A stretch of 64,000 nt of DNA from Casuarina equisetifolia (taxonomy: Eukaryota > Streptophyta > Magnoliopsida > Fagales > Casuarinaceae): positions 27,865,580-27,929,579 of the forward strand of contig CM052355.1 of assembly GCA_028551475.1 (NCBI GenBank), read 5' to 3'. Shown here piece after piece: positions 13,901 through 24,182 of this stretch. Positions within the stretch are counted from its first letter, which is position 1, and each line of letters begins with the position of its first letter. The position numbers and the translations under genes were made by a program. The notes under the pieces were generated by a model. That model was not told the DNA's origin. It worked only from the letters and a program-made list of their open reading frames with translations, and ran no database searches.

Positions 13901-16900
13901 ATGCAGTCCCGGCTGAAAGCCCTGGCGACCATCGCCAGGCCCTTCTCCACCGCCGTATCGGCCCCGGAGTTCCCAAAAACCCTCGAGGGTCTCCGGTCCC
14001 GCCTGGCGCTTGAGGCTCCGAGCCTCTCGGACTTCACCTACTCCGTGGAGGTTGGCACCAAGAAGAAGCCACTTCCTAAGCCCAAGTGGATGAAGGAGGC
14101 CATCCCAGGTGGTGAGAAGTACGTGCAGATTAAGAAGAAGCTGCGTGATCTCAAGCTTCACACCGTCTGCGAGGAGGCCCGCTGCCCCAATCTCGGTGAA
14201 TGTTGGTCTGGCGGCGAAACTGGTACCGCCACCGCCACCATCATGATCCTTGGTGATACATGCACTCGCGGTTGCCGGTAATTCTTCTTCTTTGTTAGAT
14301 AGATTTTATTCTCCATACGTAAAATGCTGATTTGGTCGTATAGTCAATATTATTCGAATGTAAATGATTGACATCAATTCAATATGGAATTTAGGGCCGT
14401 TAGCTCTGGTAACTGATTACTTAATTAAGAATAATGAACTAATTATGAAATCAGTACTTTGATAAGTTGCCTCAGGAAAATTATAAGAGAGGAAAGAAAA
14501 CGTTATTTAATTAACGTTGCAATCAGACTTTGATGGTTGCTGAATTCATTCTTAATTTCATTTTCCAAATCTTTTCAAGGTTTTGCAATGTGAAGACGTC
14601 ACGTACACCTCCGCCTCCAGACCCCGAGGAGCCGGGCAATGTGGCGGAAGCGATTGCCTCATGGGGTTTGGATTATGTGGTGATTACGAGTGTGGATCGG
14701 GACGATTTGGCTGATCAAGGGAGTGGGCATTTTGCAGAGACAGTGCAGAAGTTGAAGGCACTGAAGCCTAATATGCTGATAGAGGCTTTGGGTATGAACT
14801 ATAGTTTTTCAATAGTGTGGGAATTTCTAAATTGTTAAAAGGGGTTGAAGTATTGCTAATCCTTTTTTAGAAAATATATGGGTTGTTCTGAATTAATCAC
14901 GTGCAAAGGTTATCATACGTCACTTGTAATTGTCTATCTGCCAGGAAAGTGTTTTTCAAGCCTTGCAAGCTGTTTAGGAGCTGGTTTTGGAATCATTTCG
15001 GTGGTTCTGGAGCTTCCACTAGTTTATCTGCTAGATTACTTTGTTAGAACTTGTACATAGTCCAACTTGTGTAGTCAAGTGGCTGTTTTAGGGAGATACG
15101 TCTAAATGCTTGTGGAGCATATAACAAACATTATTTTTCTGTAGAATGCATGGTTGAGTTTGGATGTCAACACGATTCAATTCTGTACCTTTATGGGAAG
15201 GTTGGATTATTTTATCAAGGATTTTTAAGGCTCATTTTATGTTTTACATGGGACTTCCCCCCCCTGGCCCCCTTAAGGCGGCAATGTTGCTTATGCTAAT
15301 TTTTGAATTGTGCAGTTCCTGATTTCCGAGGAGATGCTGGCTGTGTAGAGAAAGTTGCAACATCTGGCCTAGATGTCTTTGCTCATAACATTGAGACAGT
15401 TGAAGAGCTTCAGAGTGTTGTGCGGGATCGCCGTGCTAATTTTAAACAATCTTTGGATGTCCTGGTTATGGCCAAGGACTATGCTCCTGCTGGTACCCTC
15501 ACCAAGACTTCGGTAATGTTAGGCTGTGGAGAGACACCTGATCAAGTTGTGAGAACCATGGAGAAGGTGAGAGCTGCTGGTATCGATGTCATGACATTTG
15601 GTCAATATATGAGACCATCAAAGCGGCATATGCCCGTGGCTGAATATATTACACCTGAGGCTTTTGATAATTATCGCACTCTTGGGATGGAAATGGTATG
15701 CTTCCTTTTCTTATTATGAAAGTTCAGAGTAATGTGAATTTACTAATCTATGAAAATATCTGTAACTTGTTTGATTGTAGATAATCTTTTTATATTGTTT
15801 GTATTATGTTTCGTGCCAGTGACTATGAAAGAAGACTTTGGGTCTGCACCTCCCGTATCTTGGGATATATACGGTTCTTATGATTACACCTCCTCTTACG
15901 CAGAACAGTGTCAGTAGTGGACCAATCTTTTCTCCTTCCTAACTATTCTGGTTCTTGTTTATGCTTGTGGGTTAGTAAGAAATCTAGAATTTAGCATAGC
16001 ATAACCATGCAGGAGGTTGTCTAATTGATGTCAATCTAATTCGAAAGAAAGGAAAAAGAAATGGTTTTAGGTTCTTCATCAATGTGTTGTTTTAAGAATT
16101 TCTAGTTGTGACTCGTGCAATCTATCTAGTACTCTGATTACCGCATATACAAGTGGAAAACTGGTCCATTGGTTTACATGTCTGACGTTGACTATAATTG
16201 AAAAGCCTTTACAACCTAGTTTCCTTGAAGGTTGTTCTTAAACCTCCATCTGATTGAAGCCTATATTTCAACTGGTGACTTAATGGCAGAATGATATTTA
16301 GACCACTACAATTTTCAAAGCATTGCTTCTTGTTATTTCATCTTTATTTTGTATGCCTTATTCAAGATACTAGTTTTGTCTGCCTTAAAAATTTATATAG
16401 AAGGTGGACTTTCTAAATACTGACTTAGTTTGGGTTGGCTTCAGATTCTACCACCTATTTTTTTGACACATGGCTGCAATGAACAAATGACCTTGCTTAT
16501 GTCCTTTTTCTACTTTCAATTCACCCCTTCCAAAAGATTTTCTTACTCTTAGCTGATTCTCTTTTGACCCGTCCCATAACTTTGCTAAATTTCTGCTTCA
16601 CGTGGAATTTATTTTTTCCAACATCTTCAACAATTTGGAATTTTTTTTTTTTTTGACTTGGGAAATGATCCGCCATATTGTGTATATGTGCCTGCGTGGT
16701 CTCACCAGTTTTAGTCAGATCCAAAGGCACCCCTCCACATTGTGACGATTTTACCTCTATGCTGTGAAGGCATCACCTGATGCCACAACAGTGTCTTTGC
16801 ACTGCGCCAAATAAGATCTTTTGGAAGCATGCGATGGAGTGGAGAACATAGGAACTTCTATATTGGCCATAACGATCCTCCACTGCCTTTTCTGGATAGT

Positions 16901-17532
16901 TTTGCAAGGTTTATGCAATCCCAATGTTTATATGCTTTTCAGTGGTTGCTCCAGATGAGCAGGTCGTTAACCATTGATTAACCATTGATACCTTTGCATT
17001 GCCTGGTTTAAGTGGCCCTTTGTTTCCACTTATTTATTGGCTTGTTTGCATTATGCTGCACCGATGAAAGTTGAAGGCTGTTTAATATGATCTGACAACA
17101 TTAATTCATTACAACTCGTGGAAATGCGCATCTTTTGATATCTCTTAGTACCCTATTATCTTATGCTATTCTCTTCCTCTATAATGCGCTCGCAAAAACT
17201 ATTGGGACATGTGACATTATCATATAGGAACATTTGAAAAATCTGTGATGATGTTATCGTGTAAACATGATGATTGTTGCTTTATTATTTTATATGTTCG
17301 TTAATTGTCATCCCTCTCTCAACCTACGTAAAAGTTGAGAATGTGTATTTCTTTTACCTTTCAGTATGCAAATGCTTATGTTTATTATCAACCGTGTACT
17401 TTGGATGGGCAGGGGTTTCGATATATTGCATCTGGTCCCATGGTCAGGTCTTCATACAAAGCAGGTGAATTCTATATCAAATCCATGATCGAATCTGACC
17501 GGGCTGCTTCTTCGCAGCTTCATGTTTCTTGA
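13901..17532 (+). CDS. LIP1: Lipoyl synthase, mitochondrial (4 exons, 362 aa)
   Basis: Radical-SAM enzyme that inserts two sulfur atoms into protein-bound octanoyl groups, making the lipoyl cofactor of mitochondrial pyruvate and 2-oxoglutarate dehydrogenases and the glycine cleavage H protein. Exons 13901-14277, 14580-14791, 15316-15695 and 17413-17532 join in phase to 363 codons. The first ~25 residues look like a mitochondrial presequence (basic, Ser/Ala-rich, no acidic residues). Cys90, Cys95 and Cys101 ([12 protein letters not shown]) hold the auxiliary 4Fe-4S cluster; Cys121, Cys125 and Cys128 (CTRGCRFC, completed across intron 1) are the radical-SAM motif; the C-terminal RSSY motif (335-338) supplies the serine ligand. 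Everything expected is intact. The first exon is GC-rich against its surroundings. Intron 3 is 1.7 kb and holds no other gene I can see. The gene converges on CWC22. The plastid paralogue LIP1P is less likely given the presequence and close match to the mitochondrial form. Confidence 0.95.
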
Positions 17533-18014
17533 TGATTGTTTTCCCCCAAAATTTTTATACCATAAATCCATCACTTTCTTGTGCTTGGTTCTGAGTGATA
17601 CTTGTTCTTTAGCCTTAACCTCATTCATAGGGAACGGATTAAATTGGAAGATCAAGGCAGGTTGCCAATTTCTGTGTTAATCTTGGGATAATGGACACCT
17701 GTCTCATTGTAATCTAACCTGGTCTTGTGATTCCAGTTGTTGTAATTATGAAAATTTGTTCTGCTCGTCTTTTATGATTTCGTTTCTGTAGCTTAATATA
17801 TCTAGTTAGTATTAGCACCAATTATTCTTCCCGCGCTCCACGTTTGGTTTGGGCTTTTTATTTATTTAAAAAAATTCAAAAACAGAAAGTCTTGCATATC
17901 AAAATAGTGAAGTTCATTGTATATTGGACAATAAAACTGCCCTGAGTATAACTACAAAAATACATATTTCAAAAGTTCACCGAGGGGTTGTCCTTGACAT
18001 AGCACAACATTTCC
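17533..18014. other. Convergent 3' spacer between LIP1 and CWC22
   Basis: 482 bp between two stop codons facing each other, holding the 3' untranslated regions of both genes. Poly(A)-signal-like AATAAA is present on the minus strand near 17856-17867. No coding sequence. Confidence 0.6.
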
Positions 18015-20090
18015 TTAATCTCTTCGACTTCGCTTCCTACGTCTTTTATCCTTTGCATTCTCGTCTGAACTAGGTGAATCTGGTTCAGTGTCAGAATTTG
18101 CTGTCTCTGAGACTGAACTGTTAGAACTATCAGCCTCTTCATCTGATTCGAATTCGGATACTGCTTGCTCTTGTTGCGTAATCTGGTGTGGCATATTCTT
18201 CAAGTACTCACGTAAGTTTTCAGTGATCCCACCAAGCCCAACTGATGTGAAGAAGTTAATAGAAAACCGTGTGTTCTTGGGGTTACTCCTTGGGAAGATA
18301 GACTCGAAAGAATCCTGCATTGCAGGATCTGTAATACGTTCATTCAATAGACGGATGCTCAAATGCTCAGACAATTCTTGGAATAGAATCTTAATAAATA
18401 TACGAGAAGAAGAAGTGGTATCCTCCTCTGTCAAGCGTATATAGGACAAGACTTGCCAAGAAAGAGCATCTGTTCCAAGTAAATGTGCAAAGAACTTCGC
18501 TACATTTCGCAGCCTATTTGTTTCAAGCCTGTGAATCATGGAATATTGCTGGACAAAGCACTTCTCGAAAGTTTCTTCATATACTTTGTTGATCTTGCAG
18601 AGTCGTTGTCCCAAAAGACCATAATACCGAAGGTATGTTCTCTCTTGACTGCAGCATTCCAGAAGCATAATACACAACTCCATCTCTTGACCTGGCTCTA
18701 GTTTAATTTGAAGGAGCTTATGTCCAGCCTCCTCAAAATCAACACTAGACATAATAGTGAGGTAGATTGTCCTTCGAAGATCGACAATGTCTGTCTTAGT
18801 TTCATCTTTTATCCTCATCGCTTGCTTATCCTTTTCATCATATTCATCTTTATCATCATCATCATCATCATCATCATCTGAAGTTGTATCTGACCCATCA
18901 TCACCATCAAACTCTTCACCTAAAATTGTCTTTCTAAGCTCTTCATATTTCCTCTCATTTTTAAGGAAATTTGGATCTGCCTTGAATATATCAAGGCTAA
19001 TCTCAGGATCTGTTTCCTTTATGAGAGAGATCTCATGGGTTAACTGATCTTCTTGCTCCACAAGATCCAGTTCTGGTCGAACAGCTGGGTACCCTTGAAA
19101 CTTTGCTTTTCTTATTGCTAATAACTCTTCAATCAGAAACTGAACACGTTTGTCTATCTTTCCTTCATGAAGGATTTTGCGAAAACACTCAAAACTTTCA
19201 TGTAGGCCTCTGGGTGACAGATCTTGCAAAATTGCTCCACACTCAGTTACAAAGCCAACGGCTACCTCAACATTGACAACAGTTGGATTCCTAAGCAGCA
19301 ATTCGAGCAACTCCAATGCAATAATTTCATGAGCCACTTGCTGATTCACCAGATGGGCAATAAATTTTACTGCAGCTAGTAATTTTGGCTTGTCATTACG
19401 CTCGTTTGCTCTCGTAAACTGTAAAATAACCCTTCTCAACAGAAGATTGCCAACCTCAGGAAACTTGGAGTTGACAACAGCTAGTAGTGCAGCAAACACA
19501 TCTGTGAAAGCTGGAGAGGCCATCTGTGATTTCATACATGACCGGCAGAAAAGACCCCTTCCTCGAACTAGATTTTCTGAGAAGATTTCTGGAATTATAT
19601 TCTTTATGTTAGCAGCGCTAACCTTGTTCACAAGTCCATTTATACTCTTCCGTAGGGCATCCCATGTCAATCTCTGATATTCAACACTGCTTTTATCTTG
19701 AATCTCTCGCATCATTCGAGCCAACTTAAATGGGGGGATATAAACTTCACCACTCTTACCCAAACTCAACGAACCAGAATTTGTATTTCCTTCCCGAAAT
19801 TTTGGCTGCCTCGGAGGCTGCAAATCATCAAGGTCCCTGACCTCTCTATCGTCATTCTTCCGGCTATCTTTCTGTTGCTCATTCACCTCCCTATATCTTC
19901 TGTGCCGGTCCTTATCGCTGCCGTTGCCTATCCCCATGCCGATGCGATCTCTCTCTTTTACCTTTTCAACCTCCCCAGTTTGTTGACGTCTATGCCTACT
20001 ATCATGTCTATCAGTCATCTCCCTTTCTCGCATGCCTCTTTTCTTTGAATCCGGGGAATTAACCTCATAACCACCGTACCTTATAGCCAT
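18015..20090 (-). CDS. CWC22: Pre-mRNA-splicing factor CWC22 homologue (intronless, 691 aa)
   Basis: Spliceosome component needed for catalysis which, in other eukaryotes, recruits eIF4A3 and starts exon-junction-complex assembly. A single ORF starting MAIRYGGYEV. Order: charged Arg/Asp/Glu-rich N-terminus (1-110), the YIPPFKLARMM entry segment (~117-127), MIF4G domain (~140-325, with FCRSCMKSQMASP and KFIAHLVNQQVAHEIIALEL), conserved linker (FQGYPAVRPELDLVEQEDQL, ~331-350), a run of nine Asp (405-413) encoded by a GAT repeat, MA3 domain (~435-555), then an acidic/Ser stretch and a basic KRRRKRSRRD tail. No introns interrupt 2.1 kb. All domains are present, so it is probably functional. It is divergent from the MGCC-protein gene and convergent with LIP1. 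An old retrocopy that became the working gene is possible but cannot be judged here. Confidence 0.93.
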   Translation of the reverse strand: MAIRYGGYEVNSPDSKKRGMREREMTDRHDSRHRRQQTGEVEKVKERDRIGMGIGNGSDKDRHRRYREVNEQQKDSRKNDDREVRDLDDLQPPRQPKFREGNTNSGSLSLGKSGEVYIPPFKLARMMREIQDKSSVEYQRLTWDALRKSINGLVNKVSAANIKNIIPEIFSENLVRGRGLFCRSCMKSQMASPAFTDVFAALLAVVNSKFPEVGNLLLRRVILQFTRANERNDKPKLLAAVKFIAHLVNQQVAHEIIALELLELLLRNPTVVNVEVAVGFVTECGAILQDLSPRGLHESFECFRKILHEGKIDKRVQFLIEELLAIRKAKFQGYPAVRPELDLVEQEDQLTHEISLIKETDPEISLDIFKADPNFLKNERKYEELRKTILGEEFDGDDGSDTTSDDDDDDDDDKDEYDEKDKQAMRIKDETKTDIVDLRRTIYLTIMSSVDFEEAGHKLLQIKLEPGQEMELCIMLLECCSQERTYLRYYGLLGQRLCKINKVYEETFEKCFVQQYSMIHRLETNRLRNVAKFFAHLLGTDALSWQVLSYIRLTEEDTTSSSRIFIKILFQELSEHLSIRLLNERITDPAMQDSFESIFPRSNPKNTRFSINFFTSVGLGGITENLREYLKNMPHQITQQEQAVSEFESDEEADSSNSSVSETANSDTEPDSPSSDENAKDKRRRKRSRRD

Positions 20091-20345
20091 ACCAGTCTAA
20101 CTCTCACCTACTCCTCAATGCACACACCGATGATCCTCCCACCTAAACGTCTCAGGCTAGGGTTTGCGAAGCCCCAAACTAGCACAAATCCGACAACACA
20201 GAGGAGAAAACGTGCTGTCTTTCGGAGCAGATGGCTTTTAAGTAGTCGCCTTCGACCGGAGATGATGGCAGAAAGACAAACAAAGAGATTTTCTGGCGAA
20301 ACGATGATTGTATTTAAAACTAGCAAGGTTTCAATTTTCACCCTC

Positions 20346-20353
20346 TATTTATA
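20346..20353 (-). promoter_or_regulatory. Candidate TATA box of CWC22
   Basis: Minus-strand TATAAATA lies 256 bp upstream of the CWC22 ATG, which would place the start about 30 bp downstream and give a leader of roughly 225 bp. Position and sequence only; no expression data. Confidence 0.4.
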
Positions 20354-21456
20354 AGTTAATTTCTTAGCCCAGTAGGAGTTGGATTTGGATTCCTAAAGCG
20401 TTGAATTTTAGAGCCCATTTTCCTCCTATATTTGTCCGGGTTTTGGATTCCTAAGATGATTAGATTTTAGACTTCTAAATTGATTAGGTTTTGGACTTTT
20501 TTTGAAATTATTTAGTTTCTCTTATTAAAACAACCTAATAACATGGCTTAATCAAATAGGCATAAATCCCTTATTTAACATGCCTTGGGCCTGACATTTG
20601 GTTTTTGAAAAACAACTTTGCCAATCGGGCACATGGTGGTTTGCTGGCACAGTAAAAAATTCTATCTCCTAGCTGCTAAGCTTCAATGGTATTTAACACA
20701 ACTCTCGACAAGCATTTGGGTCTACTTAATGATACTAGCACGCCAAAAACGTACAAATCTGGTGGCCAAATGTCCTTGAATCTATATCTAATTTTTTGCT
20801 TGCAATCATCCATTAGTAGCTCTAATGTCTTGACAGACTGGTTGTGGTTCTTCCCTCAACCTTCAATGAGTAGCAGCTAAAGTTCTGCCCTGTGGGGGCA
20901 TACATGCCCAATTACTCTTGAAACCAGTGGTCCATGTTAAGGTTCCTGCCTTATAGTCCTGGGACGATGATGGTCCCGGAATGTCCAGCGGATGCCTTTA
21001 ATATCTCACCACCATGTTTAATTTCAAGAGCTTTGATGGGTCCCTTTCCTCTTTTCGTTACAGAAAGGTTGCTCAGGTAAAAAGAGAAAGAGAGAGCATG
21101 CACAAAGTTTCCTTTAAGGTCCCCCACAACGCACAGTTAGTTCCATTTCCAATGCATTTTTACTTGGGTTAAACAGATAACAAAGTGGTTAATTAGAAAT
21201 CATCCGACCACATTAACACGAAATTACAGCTGCTATTAAGATTTGAGGCTCATTTAGCACCAAAAACCAAGAAAAAAAAAGGATAAAAATCACTGTAACT
21301 CCTATATTAACTCAAACCAGCCGTCGCTTTCCACCATTAGGCTCCCTCAATTAACTATCTTCATCAACGTACAGTTCTACAACGGTTGCGAATTTTAAAT
21401 TCCTCTAAACTTTTTAGGATGTAATAACCGAGTCTGAATTCATCGACCACAAACAA
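20354..21456. promoter_or_regulatory. Divergent intergenic region, CWC22 / MGCC protein
   Basis: About 1.1 kb between the CWC22 promoter and the plus-strand gene that starts at 21457. It should hold the promoter of that gene, but I see no clear TATA box or named motif. The short ORF at 20686-20880 is not supported. Confidence 0.35.
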
Positions 21457-22245
21457 ATGGGTTGCTGTGTGAGCACCGCCAAGAGCGACGCGGATCTCAA
21501 GGAGGGGTCGCCACACCAGCAATCTCCGACCAAGTCTCCCGTTGAGAAGCCCGGCCTGACCCATGTCAGAGAGCGCAGAGATCCACCACCGGTAGAGGAA
21601 GAATTTGTGAAGGAGGTGCTTTCTGAGACACCCATTGTTCCAAAACCGGAAAACTCGGTTCCGGAGGAAGAAACAAAGATCCGGTTGCCGGTCGAGAAAA
21701 AGGTTCTGACTTTGATCCATGCAGAAGAAAGGGAGGTCTCCGGAGCTTCTCAGATTTCAGAGAGCTTCTCATATTCGACAGCAACGACGACTACGACTAC
21801 AACTACTGTAACGGAGAAGAGAGAAGAAGACGAAGCGATGAGCAAGCGGAGCAGAGACGCGGGTCACAATGCGATTAACAGAGCTGAGGCAAGAAGGCCC
21901 AGAAAGCGTCCGCACACCGGGGAGATCGCTGCTCGGAGAAACATCCCGGTGAGGGGACCGAGCGAGGTGAGGACCCGACAGCCTAGGGGCACTGTCGGAG
22001 CTGGGCGAGTTTCCGGAGAGGGCTCGGGTCGGCGGTCACGATCACCGGCTACCAGGGTGGTCGGTGGAGTGGGAAGGGGTCCTAGGAAGGTGATGGGAAC
22101 AGCCGGCAACCGATCACTGGATTCTAGGGTGCAGAGCAAGCGGGACGCTGGGGTTGAAGAGGAGCCGAACAAAGATGTTTTGCAACAGGAGAATGAGTCC
22201 CTGGAAAACCCCCATGTTTCATTAGAGTGCTTTATCTTTCTGTAG
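21457..22245 (+). CDS. Small MGCC-type, probably N-myristoylated, basic plant protein (262 aa)
   Basis: Single-exon ORF. The N-terminus MGCCVST fits N-myristoylation at Gly2 with palmitoylation at Cys3/Cys4, so the protein is likely membrane-anchored (inference). Residues 10-90 are acidic and proline-rich and include EEFVKEVLSETP; a Ser/Thr patch with eight threonines follows (~108-117); residues 125-225 are strongly basic and Arg/Gly/Ser-rich, like SR-repeat or microtubule-binding proteins. The C-terminus NPHVSLECFIFL looks conserved in a plant family often labelled serine/arginine repetitive matrix-like. No catalytic domain is visible and most of the chain is probably disordered. Function unknown. 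The ATG is supported by the myristoylation context. Confidence 0.75.
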   Translation: MGCCVSTAKSDADLKEGSPHQQSPTKSPVEKPGLTHVRERRDPPPVEEEFVKEVLSETPIVPKPENSVPEEETKIRLPVEKKVLTLIHAEEREVSGASQISESFSYSTATTTTTTTTVTEKREEDEAMSKRSRDAGHNAINRAEARRPRKRPHTGEIAARRNIPVRGPSEVRTRQPRGTVGAGRVSGEGSGRRSRSPATRVVGGVGRGPRKVMGTAGNRSLDSRVQSKRDAGVEEEPNKDVLQQENESLENPHVSLECFIFL

Positions 22246-24182
22246 CTGGTTTTGCAAATGGTTTGATCTGCATTTTTCAATTACTCTTCTTGCTTCACGA
22301 AACGTGCGTATGATCCTGGTATCCTATCTTGTAACTCATCCCGGCAAATGAAAGTGTCTATGTAAATTACAAAGTGAATTCTGCTTCTTATCCTTATTTG
22401 TTCTTTGTGGGTAGTTTTTTTGGTACTAAACCTTGAGATTGCAACTTCTCATGGGGATATGCGATTGAAAGCATCCTTGAAATTGGGCATCTTCTTTTAC
22501 TTTTTTATTTTTTTGGGATGGGGAAGACGGAGACTTCTCTGCATTTTCTTGGTCTTGGTGTGTGAATTGCAGCCATACAAGGTCCTTGTCTTCCTGGCGG
22601 GGATGGGACTTTGAAAATGGTGCAAAAGGAAAGTAGGAAGACAATTCCTTAAGTGCATGAAAGTTTCTCTGGCACTTCATTTTTCTTCTGTTTCACCGCC
22701 ATTAAAATTGAGCTGCAATCCTGAGATGGACCGGAGGTTGGTTGATTCATAACTAACATGAAAACTGAGCTACAGTCCTGAAAATGGACTAGTATAACAA
22801 ACCGTCTAAATTTGCAAAAGCTAGAAAAGGAGAACTAGTTGGGTATGTTTTGCTTTTTCTTTAATCTACTGGGTTTCCCGTTACCGATGGACTTACAGGC
22901 TATGGTCCTTCTAAAGGGCCTTTTTTTACGAGTGCTAGTTTGTTTGAGTGGGTCTGTTTAGAACTGGGCCCAATTTGCCTGGAAATGAACCCTAAATCCA
23001 AAGTCTTAGTATTATTCATACTGACAACTTACCCAGTTGCCCAAATCATCCTCGTGCAATGTAGATGTATTTTGAACAGAATCTTGAGCCCAAAAGCCTA
23101 GTTTTCCTTGATACTTCCAAAAAACTTAAACTCATGGAAGTCATGTAATCAATTATTCTTATTACTGTTTGGTTTTGTGAATTCATAGGGAATCATATAA
23201 TTTCCAGTAGTATCTTGCTAACATTTAGTGTTTACAGAGTGATTAGGGATCTAATTTGCTCGGAAAGATGCTATTATGAATTTTAGTTGCTTACAAAATT
23301 TGCACTGGAAATTCGGTCAGAAATTCTTTTGGGTTCATTTGAAACTAGGTTTGACTATTGAAAAAGCTCTAGAGCATGAATTCACAGTGGAATTATTACA
23401 TTTACCAGGTACTCGTAGTATATATAGTTGTTCTTTTCAAGCTTGATCCTGTACGTAGTATGTAGGTTGGTTTACAAGCTTTTTTAATTCACTGCTAGGA
23501 GCCAAAAGGTGGTTTACGTATTGAGAGAATAAATTCATGTATAAATGTTATCAAAGATCCCTTTTTTTTTTTTTTTTGAAGATTGTATTTAAATTTATGG
23601 CATAAACTTGAAATATAAGATTAACTTTGATGCCATTTATTATGTGTCTTAACCATTTTGTCAAAAAACTTACCTTCTAAGACTAGTTAAAACACATTTT
23701 ATTTGAATATCATTGTCAATTTCAACTCTTATATGCCCAAATCCATCAATGTTGTAATAAAAACTCTTCTCTTCCTCTCTGGCATTTTTAGAAGAGTAGA
23801 TTAGATGCATAGCTGAAAACATATTGTGTACTTGCGGCCAACAACACAATGTAAACTTCAAATATGTTTTATCTTTATGCGAAATTGAGTTTGGATCCAT
23901 CTAGAAGGCTCTAATCACATACCAAATATTCGTGAAGATATCATGAGGAAGTCAGGCTTTGTTCATGTTATCATTCTATGGAGCAAAGCCTGCATTCCAT
24001 GATCTAAACGGCCACAACATTTGTGATGAAACCCTGGTATCTTTGCCTTTGATTGACTGGTCTAAGGGTGGTTTGGGTCCAGAATTTTCCTTAGAAACAG
24101 AGCTTGATTCCAGGTATTATGAAAGTCACATTAGGTTCTAGATTGGTATTGGTATTGGTATTGATCCGGAGGATGGGCTCTG
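22246..24182. other. Spacer between convergent genes
   Basis: About 1.9 kb holding the 3' flank of the MGCC-protein gene and that of the following minus-strand gene. A poly(T) tract lies near 23562-23577. Short ORFs at 22405-22680 and 23670-23900 match nothing known to me. Confidence 0.5.

Noticed and set aside
13685..14161. 158-residue minus-strand ORF opposite lipoyl synthase exon 1
   Set aside because: It is the antisense shadow of a GC-rich, strongly supported exon and has no family resemblance.
19390..20048. Plus-strand ORFs of 95 and 116 codons across CWC22
   Set aside because: Antisense shadows of a conserved coding region.
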